13,895 bases of DNA from NCBI GenBank assembly GCA_964410945.1, contig CAYPJE010000064.1, forward strand, positions 1 to 13,895, written 5' to 3'. The notes beneath the pieces were generated by a model. That model was not told the DNA's origin and did no database searches. It worked only from the letters and a program-made list of their open reading frames with translations. Below, one piece after another: positions 7,047 to 13,895 of the stretch (positions are counted from its first letter, which is position 1; every line of letters begins with the position of its first letter). Source of the DNA: CAYPJE01 sp964410945 (GTDB taxonomy: Bacteria > Fidelibacterota > Marinisomatia > Marinisomatales > TCS56). The translations under genes were made by a program, and so were the position numbers.

Positions 7047-7931
7047 ATGACAGTGACTAGAATTATCATCAATGCTATTATTGCCGTACTGCTAGTATCT
7101 GGTTTTGCCGCTGGTAAAAATATGTCGGTAATGGTTAGCGTACCTCCCCAGGCATTTCTGGTAGATCGGATAGGTGGGGAGCATGTAACAGTTGATTATT
7201 GTATACCCCCGGGAGCGTCGCCACCTACCTACTCCCCGACTCCAAAACAGGTGGCGGCAATAGCGACCTGCCAACTGTATTTCTCAGTCGGACACCCCGG
7301 TTTTATTTTCGAAGCCAAGCATATTGATCCGATATTATCTGCCAATGCATCAATTGAAATAGTATCTATTTCGGATGACAAACATGAATTGGTGACAGAG
7401 ACGGAAGATTTTCATCATCACCATCATGGTGGTGGAGATGGCGATCCGCATCTATGGCTTTCATTTGAATTATACCGGCAAGCCGCTGGTAAAATTTGTT
7501 CAACACTGGTGTCGATTGATCCTCAAAACTCAGCGGATTATATTGCCAACTGTGGGAAATTAATATCTGAAATCGATGATCTGAAACAAACCATTGCCAA
7601 TCGATACACTCATCTGAATCAGCGCTGTTTTATGGTCTTTCACCCGGTATGGGGTTATTTTGCCAGTGAATTTGAACTGGAACAGATCCCGATTGAAACT
7701 GATGGCAAGGAACCCAGTGCCCGGCAGATTGTTGGTATTATAGACATGGCCCGGACTAAGAATATCACCAGGATTATTGTGCAGAAGGGTTTTGCCAGGA
7801 AAAGTGCCGAGGTCATCGCCAATGAAACTGGAGCCAGGATAATCGAATTGGATCCGCTGGCCTACGATTGGTTAATAAACATGGAAGAAGTATCCAATAT
7901 GTTGGTACCGGTAATAATCAATGACCAGTAA
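7047..7931 (+). CDS. znuA: Zinc-type ABC transporter, periplasmic metal-binding protein
   Basis: The 294-residue protein starts with a Sec signal peptide (hydrophobic 6-20, likely cut near GFA-AG). It belongs to the ZnuA/TroA cluster A-1 family, which captures Zn(II) or Mn(II) outside the inner membrane and delivers it to the permease. Family motifs are PPGASPPTYSPTPKQ (54-68), a His-rich loop HHHHH with Gly/Asp (123-132), DPHLWLS (133-139, H135), FHPVWGYFA (H199) and ELDPLAYDW (D269/D274). The His-rich loop favours zinc over manganese. The position usually occupied by the first ligand, His of the PHxYEPTP motif, is Pro60 here, and H83 in VGHPGFIFE may substitute. It overlaps the ATPase gene by 11 bases, so the two are co-translated. 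The dyad upstream suggests metal-dependent control. Confidence 0.9.
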   Translation: MTVTRIIINAIIAVLLVSGFAAGKNMSVMVSVPPQAFLVDRIGGEHVTVDYCIPPGASPPTYSPTPKQVAAIATCQLYFSVGHPGFIFEAKHIDPILSANASIEIVSISDDKHELVTETEDFHHHHHGGGDGDPHLWLSFELYRQAAGKICSTLVSIDPQNSADYIANCGKLISEIDDLKQTIANRYTHLNQRCFMVFHPVWGYFASEFELEQIPIETDGKEPSARQIVGIIDMARTKNITRIIVQKGFARKSAEVIANETGARIIELDPLAYDWLINMEEVSNMLVPVIINDQ

Positions 7932-8676
7932 CGTCCAATTGTCTATTGAGAACCTCACTTTCGGGTATGGAAATATTCCGGCCATCGAAGACGTTAATCT
8001 GGAAATTCTTAAAAATGATTACCTGGTATTAATCGGTCCTAATGGCAGTGGAAAAACAACTCTGGCCAAAATTTTGCTGGGTCTTATCAAACCCTGGAGT
8101 GGCCAGGTTGTTTATAACAATTCCCAAGGACGCGCTGGAATTGGATATGTACCACAGTTTTCGACTTTTGATTGGCAGTATCCGCTGAAAGTTAAGGAAG
8201 TCATTAAAATGGGCCGCCTGCGCCAGCGGGGATTATTACGGCCCTTTAATAAAGTTGATGACGATCTGGTGGCGGGAATCAGTGCTAAGATGAGAATATC
8301 ACATCATCTGAATAAACTGGTCGGTGAGTTATCCGGTGGACAATTACAGCGGGTGCTGATCGCTCGTGCCTTGATCAGTGAACCACAGTTGTTGATCCTG
8401 GATGAACCCACTGCTTCAATCGACGCCGATTCCAGGAATACGCTACAAGCCATCCTGGATGATTTACGGAGCCGGATTCCCATAATCATGATTACGCATG
8501 ATACATCGGCTGTATCACCGCATGTAACAAAGATTGTATGTGTGAACAGGCAGGTATTTGTGCATGGTCCGGGAGAAGTTCCCCAGGACACACTGGAGAA
8601 AGTCTATGGCTGCCCGGTCGAACTGATTGCCCACGGAATCCCGCACCGCGTACTGGAAGACCATAACCATGACTGA
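7921..8676 (+). CDS. znuC: Zinc-type ABC transporter ATPase
   Basis: This 251-residue ABC ATPase powers metal import from the cytoplasmic face. All motifs are intact: Walker A GPNGSGKT (39-46), Q-loop YVPQ (Q79), signature LSGGQ (137-141), Walker B LLILDEP (D161, E162) and the H-loop His193 (ITHD). Length and the FDWQYPLKVKEVIKMGR segment after the Q-loop fit the ZnuC/MntB-type metal branch. The C-terminus ends in a His-containing tail (EDHNHD) that may be incidental. It overlaps znuA at its start and the permease gene at its end, the usual tight znuACB layout. Confidence 0.92.
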   Translation: MTSNVQLSIENLTFGYGNIPAIEDVNLEILKNDYLVLIGPNGSGKTTLAKILLGLIKPWSGQVVYNNSQGRAGIGYVPQFSTFDWQYPLKVKEVIKMGRLRQRGLLRPFNKVDDDLVAGISAKMRISHHLNKLVGELSGGQLQRVLIARALISEPQLLILDEPTASIDADSRNTLQAILDDLRSRIPIIMITHDTSAVSPHVTKIVCVNRQVFVHGPGEVPQDTLEKVYGCPVELIAHGIPHRVLEDHNHD

Positions 8677-9490
8677 TCTAACGGAAATACTGGCTTATGG
8701 CTTCATTCAGCGGGCTGTCATTGCCGGCCTCATGATCAGTGTATTGTGTGGTATTCTGGGTACTTTCATTGTCATTAAACGACTGGTGTTTATCAGTGGA
8801 GGTATCAGCCATGCCGCCTTTGGTGGTCTGGGTGTATTTTATTTCCTTGGCTGGCCGCCGATCTTCGGGGCCTATCTGGTAGCTCTGGTCAGTGCCCTGA
8901 TTCTGGGATCAGCCAACCGTGAGAAACTGGTTACCCAGACTTCCCTGATCGGTGTGATCTGGGCGGTTGGAATGGCAATCGGCATACTGTTTATTTCCAA
9001 GACACCCGGATACTCACCCAACCTGATGACCTACCTGTTCGGGAACATACTGTCAATCACCAGTACCGACCTGATTACCTTATTGGCCCTGGATACGATA
9101 GTGATTGTAGTAATGATACTGCTTTTCAAGGAAATCGTGGCAATCGGATTTGATGAGGAATACGCCTTTGTCCAGGGGGTTCCTGTTAAAATCATAATGA
9201 CTATTTTCCTTTTGTTAATTTCGATTACTATTGTCACCCTGATTCAGATGGTTGGCATTATTCTGGTCATTGCGCTGCTGACGATTCCAACTTTATTCAG
9301 TCTGTTATTTATGCGGGGTTTTAAAGCTGTAATAATATCATCGATTATTGTATCGATATTTATCATTATGCTGGGACTGGGTGGATCCTATTACCTGGAT
9401 TTACCAACCGGACCGGTTATTATTGTCTTTGGGACCCTGATTCTCGGGTTGGGAGCAATGGCCCGGAGGTTGCTTGCCCGGCGTCATTGA
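8669..9490 (+). CDS. znuB: Zinc-type ABC transporter permease
   Basis: The start is ATG 8669, eight bases inside the end of znuC, with GGAAGA (8655-8660) as ribosome site. An upstream in-frame start at 8627 would add a polar stretch not found in the family. The 273-residue protein has about eight hydrophobic helices and ABC-3 family features: GILGTFIVIKRLVFISGGISHAAFGG near the N-terminus (ISHAAFGG being characteristic), the cytoplasmic FDEEYAFVQGVPV loop, and LIQMVGIILVIALLTIPT. It forms the membrane channel with the ATPase. A zinc role is inferred from the neighbours; Mn importers share this fold. Confidence 0.92.
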   Translation: MTDLTEILAYGFIQRAVIAGLMISVLCGILGTFIVIKRLVFISGGISHAAFGGLGVFYFLGWPPIFGAYLVALVSALILGSANREKLVTQTSLIGVIWAVGMAIGILFISKTPGYSPNLMTYLFGNILSITSTDLITLLALDTIVIVVMILLFKEIVAIGFDEEYAFVQGVPVKIIMTIFLLLISITIVTLIQMVGIILVIALLTIPTLFSLLFMRGFKAVIISSIIVSIFIIMLGLGGSYYLDLPTGPVIIVFGTLILGLGAMARRLLARRH

Positions 9491-9558
9491 TCCCTGTCGT
9501 TGCTTTTATTCCGGTTTCTTCAGTAATCTCTCAGTAGACTTTGAAAGGCAGGCCGAAG

Positions 9559-10878
9559 ATGAACAAATACTTGAATAGTATTCCGGGGGTGATAATTCTT
9601 TTTTCTTTAATGCTGTATTGTCAGGATGAGGCGGCTGAATGCCTGATCTGTCATGAGGAAACCACACCGGGATTGTACCTTCAGTGGTATGAATCTTCGC
9701 ATGCCGAAAATGAAATCACCTGTCTGGATTGTCATGCTGCTGAGGAGGATGATGCCGATGCGTTTCTGCATGAAGGTACATATGTTGCAACATTGGTAAC
9801 ACCGGACGATTGCGGACTCTGTCATGACAAGGAAGCCGAAGAAGTCAGCAATTCCTACCATGCCACGGCCGGCCTGATCCTGGAATCGGCCGATGCCTAC
9901 CTGGCCAATGTGGCCGCAGGCCACCAGGCCTCGATCTCAGGCTGCGAAAGCTGCCATGGTGCGCGAATAGAGATCGATCCCGATTCACCGAACAAGCTGT
10001 CATTAAGATCCTGGCCCAATTCGGGGATCGGTCGTATCAATCCCGATGGATCAAAGGGCAGCTGTAATGCCTGCCATACACGCCATAATTTTTCCCGCGC
10101 CCAGGCTCGCCAGCCGGAGGCCTGTTCCAAGTGTCATCTGGGACCGGATCATCCCCAGAAGGAAGTTTATGAAGAATCCAAACACGGTAATGTCTATTAT
10201 ACCAATATTGACCGCATGAACCTGGATTCCTACTCCTGGGTAGTGGGGGAGGATTACTATATCGCGCCTACCTGCGCCACCTGCCATATGACCGCCACCA
10301 GCTACCAGGAATCAACTCACGATGTGGGTGAACGGCTCAAATGGTCCCTGCGACCGCCGATATCGAAACTGAAAGATGATCACAGCCGCAAACGCGGCAA
10401 CATGGTGGATGTCTGCCAGACTTGTCATGCCAGTACTTTTGTGGACGGTCATTTTGTCCAGTTTGATGCTTTTGTAAGGTTGTATGATGAGAAATTTGCA
10501 CGTCCGGCCACCGAACTGATGAACCTTATTCGCAGTCGTGGACTGCTGAAGAATGAAGCCGCCTTCAGTAATGAGATCGAATGGATTTACTGGGAACTCT
10601 GGCATCATGAAGGACGCCGGGCCCGGCACGGGGTGGCCATGGCCGGACCGGATTACGCCTGGTGGCATGGATTGTATGATGTGGTCCATAATTTCTATTT
10701 CGAGTTGTTACCGGCTGCCGAAGAATTAGGTGATCCGCAGGTGCAGGCCTTCATCGAGGAGCAAATCCTGGATGATCCCATGCATTCCTGGATGAATGAG
10801 TCTACCGGTGATCTGAAGGAAAGTATCCGCAACGGGGAAATTCATAAGCTGTACGAACGTTTCTTTGAAATGGATTGA
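9559..10878 (+). CDS. Octaheme cytochrome c, hydroxylamine oxidoreductase (HAO) family
   Basis: The start is ATG 9559; a TTG at 9541 would only add a charged extension before the signal peptide. The 439-residue protein has an N-terminal hydrophobic export signal and eight CXXCH heme sites at 28, 55, 85, 129, 169, 189, 239 and 286. HAO-family marks include GCESCHG at the fourth site (the catalytic heme position in HAO), SWPNSGIGRINPDGSKGSCNACH, CSKCHLGPDHPQ, SKHGNVYY, CATCHM, THDVGERLKWSLRPP and the C-terminal PDYAWWHGLYD. It is shorter than the nitrifier enzymes. HAO oxidises hydroxylamine in ammonia oxidisers, while related octahemes in non-nitrifiers are thought to reduce hydroxylamine or nitrite toward ammonium. 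Direct coupling to the membrane quinol-type cytochrome after it favours the reductive role. Whether the crosslinking Tyr is present needs alignment. Confidence 0.86.
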   Translation: MNKYLNSIPGVIILFSLMLYCQDEAAECLICHEETTPGLYLQWYESSHAENEITCLDCHAAEEDDADAFLHEGTYVATLVTPDDCGLCHDKEAEEVSNSYHATAGLILESADAYLANVAAGHQASISGCESCHGARIEIDPDSPNKLSLRSWPNSGIGRINPDGSKGSCNACHTRHNFSRAQARQPEACSKCHLGPDHPQKEVYEESKHGNVYYTNIDRMNLDSYSWVVGEDYYIAPTCATCHMTATSYQESTHDVGERLKWSLRPPISKLKDDHSRKRGNMVDVCQTCHASTFVDGHFVQFDAFVRLYDEKFARPATELMNLIRSRGLLKNEAAFSNEIEWIYWELWHHEGRRARHGVAMAGPDYAWWHGLYDVVHNFYFELLPAAEELGDPQVQAFIEEQILDDPMHSWMNESTGDLKESIRNGEIHKLYERFFEMD

Positions 10879-10880
10879 TT

Positions 10881-12371
10881 GTGCTGCAGAAATACCTGAA
10901 TTTTATCCGTGGAGTTTCCGTCACGGCGCTGGGAAAAACCGGTGTCGTGCTGGTAACCTCAGCGGTGGTCACCTTCATTTTTATCGAACTCCTGCATATC
11001 CTGGGTATTTTCACCAATGCCTACGCCGGGTTGATTTCTTACCTGTTACTGCCAACCCTGTTTATCTTCGGATTGATACTGATTCCGGTTGGCTGGACAC
11101 GTTATCGTAGAAGTACCGGAAAATCGACTCGGGAACTACTTACTGAAAACTTCGAAAGCGGCAGTGTCCGTGCTGATATCATGGGTTCACGGGTGCTGTG
11201 GATTCTGGCCGGCCTTACCGTTGCCAATATACTTTTCCTGAGTTTTGCCGCTTACCGCACATTACATTTCATGGATCAGTCTGAGTTTTGCGGTACGGCC
11301 TGCCATGAGGTGATGGGGCCGGAATGGATCACCTATAACCAGTCACCCCATGCCCGTGTGGCCTGTGTGGACTGCCATGTAGGGGAAGGGTTCAAACCAC
11401 TGGTGAATGCCAAACTGAATGGCGCCTGGCAGATGATTTCGGCCGGATTTGATTTGTATGAACGGCCGATTCCAACTCCGGTCCATAATCTGCGTCCGGC
11501 CCGTGAGACCTGTAAAAAATGTCATTGGCCGGATAAATTTTACGGTAATCGTTTGAAAACGATAGTCCACTATGACAGTGATGAAGCAGTAACACCGCGC
11601 TATACGACCCTGTTGTTAAAAATTGATTCCGGGCAAAAAGGGCACGAGACTGGTATCCACTGGCATATTGCCGAGGAGAATGAAGTGCGCTATGCCTCGG
11701 TCAACGATGAGCGGGAGGAAATCATCTGGGTCGAAGCCCGCCAGGCGGATGGCAGTTACCGGCGTTATACTAATCGTCTGCTGGCCGGTCAGCAGTCAGA
11801 TGCCGATGAGGTTCGCGTAATGGACTGTGTAGATTGCCATAACCGGGCTACCCATATCTACGAGGACCCCTCCGATGCCCTGGACCAACGGATTCATGAC
11901 GGCTTGATCGATGTTTCGTTGCCCTTTATCAAACGTGAGGCGCTGCGGGCCATTAAAACCAGTTATACCGATAAGGTATTCGCCCGCCGGGAAATCGAAC
12001 GGAAGATTCGTCATTTCTATCAGAGACATCATTCTGATTTAATGGAGGAAAAGGCCACTGAACTGGAAAATTCGATTAAAGCTGTCCAGGCTGTCTATCA
12101 CCGTAATGTACATCCCACCATGGAGATCACCTGGGGCAGCTATCCAAATCATATCGGACACCAGAATAACCTCGGCTGTTACCGCTGCCATAACCAGTAT
12201 CTGGTTGATGACCGGGGACAGAATATCTTTGCCAACTGCACGGTCTGCCATTCGATCCTGGCCAAGGATTCGGACCAGCCTTTTGAGTTTCTTCAGAATG
12301 GCGATGCCGACCGCCGCGAGACCCTGATGCGTAATTACCTGCGGGATGATTTTCTTGAATCGTATTATTAG
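10881..12371 (+). CDS. Membrane-anchored NapC/NirT-like multiheme cytochrome c
   Basis: The start is GTG 10881, or TTG 10875, which overlaps the previous stop as TTGA; either way translation is coupled. The 496-residue protein has three hydrophobic helices (about 20-45, 50-70 and 104-126) followed by a large periplasmic part. Five CXXCH sites lie at 162 (CVDCH), 211 (CKKCH), 316 (CVDCH), 433 (CYRCH) and 453 (CTVCH). A first site at 137, CGTACH, has three residues between the cysteines (CX3CH), giving about six hemes. The CGTACHEVM plus SPHARVACVDCHVGEG arrangement is typical of NapC/NirT family members, which take electrons from quinol and pass them to a periplasmic reductase. With the octaheme protein it likely forms a quinol-dependent nitrogen-compound reductase. 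Residues about 360-430 are helical and charged. Partner and direction of flow are inferred. Confidence 0.85.
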   Translation: MLQKYLNFIRGVSVTALGKTGVVLVTSAVVTFIFIELLHILGIFTNAYAGLISYLLLPTLFIFGLILIPVGWTRYRRSTGKSTRELLTENFESGSVRADIMGSRVLWILAGLTVANILFLSFAAYRTLHFMDQSEFCGTACHEVMGPEWITYNQSPHARVACVDCHVGEGFKPLVNAKLNGAWQMISAGFDLYERPIPTPVHNLRPARETCKKCHWPDKFYGNRLKTIVHYDSDEAVTPRYTTLLLKIDSGQKGHETGIHWHIAEENEVRYASVNDEREEIIWVEARQADGSYRRYTNRLLAGQQSDADEVRVMDCVDCHNRATHIYEDPSDALDQRIHDGLIDVSLPFIKREALRAIKTSYTDKVFARREIERKIRHFYQRHHSDLMEEKATELENSIKAVQAVYHRNVHPTMEITWGSYPNHIGHQNNLGCYRCHNQYLVDDRGQNIFANCTVCHSILAKDSDQPFEFLQNGDADRRETLMRNYLRDDFLESYY

Positions 12372-12399
12372 TGATTGGTAACAAGTGACCAGTGACGAT
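12372..12399. repeat. Short degenerate 7-bp tandem repeat after the cytochrome gene
   Basis: Four heptamers in phase (TGATTGG, TAACAAG, TGACCAG, TGACGAT) begin immediately after the stop codon. The unit differs from the CCGGAAA-type arrays further right but has the same period. No clear terminator is visible between the two convergent genes here. Confidence 0.55.
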
Positions 12400-12446
12400 G
12401 GTCGACGAAGTAATCATTTACAATTGGAATTATAGCCACTGAAAGT

Positions 12447-12845
12447 CTAGGGGGAGGATGCAGTCAGTTTACTGATGATTTCCGCAAGTTGAGCATCATT
12501 GCGTGCAATATATACTTCATCGGATTCGTCTTTTACTTCATGCCAGGACTGGGCCATTCGGCCATATCCAAAATGCAAATCTGACTTGCATACAAAGACA
12601 ACCGCGCTAACCGCTTTCTTCTGTTTCAATTTCGTGAAATTATCCACGATTGTCTGATTTTCGGATGAAGTGACCTGATAGTCATCTATGCTTTCAAGAT
12701 AAACAATATTGATAAAGCCATTTTTTATATCATTGTTCTTGCTCAATTCCCGGAAATGATCAGTGACATCCAGATGTGTATGTTTGCCATAGAATTTTGT
12801 GTGAACGATGTTCAACACCGGATCATAATCATATTTTACTGGCAT
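12447..12845 (-). CDS. Small protein of unknown function, possibly STAS/SpoIIAA-like fold
   Basis: The start is taken as ATG 12845 (MPVKYDYDPVLNIVHTKFYG), giving 132 residues. The frame stays open another 66 codons upstream, but those are encoded by the heptamer repeat array and are Ser/Pro/Phe-rich, hence an artefact. The ribosome binding site is weak. The protein is soluble, with no signal peptide. Its pattern, a beta-hairpin (LNIVHTKFYGKHTHLDVTDHF), a helix, a strand FINIVYLES, a helix and a strand AVVFVCKS, suggests an alternating alpha/beta fold like the small STAS-like proteins often seen in environmental bacteria. I do not recognise the family and give no function. It is convergent with the cytochrome operon. 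Confidence 0.6.
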   Translation of the reverse strand: MPVKYDYDPVLNIVHTKFYGKHTHLDVTDHFRELSKNNDIKNGFINIVYLESIDDYQVTSSENQTIVDNFTKLKQKKAVSAVVFVCKSDLHFGYGRMAQSWHEVKDESDEVYIARNDAQLAEIISKLTASSP

Positions 12846-12915
12846 AATATCTTTTGGAAGGTTAACGAAAGTTAATTGAATATGCCTGTTGGGGCAACGA
12901 TGGAAATGATATAAT

Positions 12916-13013
12916 CGGGAAACCGGAGACCGGAAGAATGGGGACAAGGAACAGGGAACTGGGAACAAAGAAAAGAAGACGGAAGACCGGAAACCGCAAG
13001 AATGGGGACGGAG
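12916..13013. repeat. Degenerate 7-bp tandem array, 14 units
   Basis: Fourteen consecutive heptamers in phase, beginning CGGGAAA, CCGGAGA, CCGGAAG, AATGGGG, ACAAGGA, ACAGGGA, ACTGGGA. Units share a purine-rich ACCGGAA-like theme. The array ends four bases before the first 184-bp repeat. Confidence 0.75.
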
Positions 13014-13016
13014 GAT

Positions 13017-13200
13017 CAACAATAGCGAATTTAATCCCCACACACTCTTAAAATGTCACCCTGAGCGTGTCGAAGGGTGATTCTGGCATCACTGTCACCA
13101 AATACTATGTAAATCACAAATCGTTGATCCTTGCTCATCAATCCCATAGATCGCTTTGTCATTCGCTGCGCTCATTCCTCGCGATGACATGAACCGGGAG
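13017..13200. repeat. 184-bp dispersed repeat, copy A
   Basis: This is nearly identical to 13552-13735 with a constant offset of 535 bases and no visible length difference. The first 140 bases differ at about one position; differences rise after 13141. It contains two hairpin-forming pieces: TCACCCT/AGGGTGA (13056-13080) and GTCAT-CGC/GCG-ATGAC (13158-13188). These resemble palindromic dispersed repeats common in environmental bacterial genomes. Confidence 0.9.
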
Positions 13201-13297
13201 AACGGAAAACCGGAGACCGGAAACCGGGAGAATTGGGACCAGGTACCGGGGACTGGGAACGGAGGAAGGGAGACCGGAATACGGAAGAAAACAGGAA
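13193..13297. repeat. Degenerate 7-bp tandem array, about 15 units
   Basis: In-phase heptamers ACCGGGA, GAACGGA, AAACCGG, AGACCGG, AAACCGG and onward to ACAGGAA. It starts inside the last bases of copy A, so the 184-bp element and the array share a border. Confidence 0.72.
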
Positions 13298-13390
13298 TTA
13301 TTGTAGGGGCACGGTACATCTACATTTCAACTTCGATGCACAGGCATGATGTGCCGGGATGATGTAACATTTTTATTCAGCCCTCTTTCG

Positions 13391-13458
13391 TAGTGTGGAC
13401 ATTCTTGTCTGCACAAATCAATTGATTGCTCTACCTCGACAGACAAGAGTGTCTGTCG
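13391..13458. repeat. Two-hairpin inverted repeat element
   Basis: A perfect 9-bp stem CGACAGACA/TGTCTGTCG (13437-13445 and 13450-13458) has loop AGAG. The segment 13399-13411 is complementary to 13440-13452 at 12 of 13 positions, and a 12-bp palindrome (13416-13427) lies between. It looks like a small non-coding dispersed element. Confidence 0.7.
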
Positions 13459-13470
13459 TACGAAGAAATT

Positions 13471-13551
13471 CCCGGAGACAGGAGACCGGAATCCGGAAGA
13501 ATGGGGATAGGAAAACGGAGGAAAGGAGTCCGGAATACGGAAGAAGGAAAC
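13471..13551. repeat. Degenerate 7-bp tandem array, about 11 units
   Basis: Heptamers CCCGGAG, ACAGGAG, ACCGGAA, TCCGGAA, GAATGGG, GATAGGA and onward, running directly into copy B of the 184-bp repeat. Confidence 0.72.
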
Positions 13552-13735
13552 CAACAATAGCGAATTTAATCCCCACACACTCTTAAAATGTCACCCTGAG
13601 CGTGTCGAAGGGTGATTCTGGCATCACTGTCACCAAATACTATGTAAATCACAAATCGTTGATCCTTGTTCATCAATCAGACAAATCGTATAATCATTCG
13701 CTACACTCATTCCTCGCGATGACATGATCCGGGAG
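13552..13735. repeat. 184-bp dispersed repeat, copy B
   Basis: Second copy of the element at 13017-13200. The TCACCCT/AGGGTGA hairpin is at 13591-13615. The second palindrome is decayed (TAATCATTCGCTACAC instead of TTGTCATTCGCTGCGC), so copy B appears to have lost one stem arm. Confidence 0.9.
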
Positions 13736-13775
13736 GATGGAAAAAAGGAGATGGGGATCGGAATCCGGAAGGGTG
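13727..13775. repeat. Degenerate 7-bp tandem array, 7 units
   Basis: Heptamers ATCCGGG, AGGATGG, AAAAAAG, GAGATGG, GGATCGG, AATCCGG, AAGGGTG extend from the end of copy B, mirroring the array that follows copy A. Confidence 0.6.
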
Positions 13776-13840
13776 AAGTCAATACACAGGTAACACTTTC
13801 GAAATGCACTTGGGGATTTACAGGTATCAATCCATAAAAC

Positions 13841-13866
13841 AAAAAAAAGCCGGATTAATCCGGCTT
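13841..13866 (-). terminator. Rho-independent terminator for a minus-strand gene to the right
   Basis: A palindrome with arms AAGCCGGATT/AATCCGGCTT (13847-13866) is followed on the minus strand by eight T and then GTTTTAT. The plus-strand side has only CTTT. It therefore most likely ends a gene entering from beyond 13895. Confidence 0.85.
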
Positions 13867-13895
13867 CTTTCCACTAAATATTTGTCTTAATCCTC

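Larger units (their letters stand above)
12846..13895. other. Repeat-rich noncoding region, no supported gene
   Basis: About 1,050 bases lack a believable coding sequence. Open frames here change composition at repeat borders and are Pro/Ser/Phe- or Arg/Gly-rich as expected from heptamer reading. Contents are four degenerate 7-bp arrays, two copies of a 184-bp repeat, a two-arm hairpin element at 13391-13458, and a terminator near 13847. The stretch 13298-13390 shows nothing beyond a possible remnant of a GTAGGGGCACGG-type dispersed repeat. Confidence 0.7.

Noticed and set aside
7413..7427. Run of five His codons that might suggest an engineered tag
   Set aside because: Natural ZnuA proteins have His-rich loops at this place before the DPHxWLS motif.
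9559..10878. Calling the octaheme protein a nitrifier hydroxylamine oxidoreductase
   Set aside because: The context (a NapC/NirT-like quinol partner, no ammonia monooxygenase, no c554/cM552 pair) and the shorter length favour a reductive relative. The decisive Tyr cannot be assigned without alignment.
12916..13775. CRISPR-like array
   Set aside because: Units are 7 bp and contiguous, the 184-bp copies are only two, there are no regular unique spacers, and no cas gene is present.
13095..13842. Several open frames on both strands in the right-hand repeats
   Set aside because: They are composed of heptamer arrays and copies of the 184-bp repeat, with low-complexity Ser/Pro/Phe or Arg/Gly products and no ribosome sites.

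Overview
The window looks like chromosomal DNA of an uncultured Gram-negative bacterium, possibly of the FCB superphylum (Zixibacteria, KSB1, Marinimicrobia or Calditrichota type). The grounds are a PorV/PorQ-like outer-membrane protein, an FN3-like lipoprotein, soluble hybrid histidine kinases, multiheme cytochromes and repeat-rich intergenic DNA. The phylum is an inference only: there is no rRNA or tRNA in the window.

Layout. (1) 3-1704: the 3' end of an outer-membrane beta-barrel gene, then a lipoprotein. (2) 1852-3111: an OFA-type MFS transporter, separated by a bidirectional terminator (3128-3156) from the convergent minus-strand gene. (3) 3179-6919: a signalling block. A soluble REC-PAS-histidine kinase on the minus strand is divergent from a plus-strand operon. 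That operon encodes a 54-residue secreted-peptide-like ORF (4880-5044), a TPR protein with two C-terminal Fis-like helix-turn-helices (5031-6524) that overlaps it, and a stand-alone receiver (6542-6919). This is the most novel part of the window and resembles a peptide/TPR/receiver circuit built from unfamiliar parts. (4) 7047-9490: a compact zinc-type ABC importer, znuA-znuC-znuB, with overlapping genes and a dyad upstream. (5) 9559-12371: an octaheme cytochrome of the hydroxylamine oxidoreductase family and a membrane-anchored NapC/NirT-like multiheme cytochrome that starts at its stop codon, probably a quinol-to-N-oxide electron route. (6) 12447-12845: a small minus-strand gene of unknown function. 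(7) 12846-13895: no convincing gene. This stretch holds degenerate 7-bp tandem arrays interleaved with two copies of a 184-bp palindrome-bearing repeat, other hairpins, and a terminator for a minus-strand gene entering from the right.

How the genes may work together. The kinase and the lone receiver are plausible phosphotransfer partners, with the TPR-HTH protein and the small exported peptide adding a second input. The two cytochromes probably act together on the outer side of the inner membrane, using menaquinol to reduce hydroxylamine, nitrite or a related compound. The Znu genes form an independent metal-uptake unit. None of these functions is proven by sequence alone.
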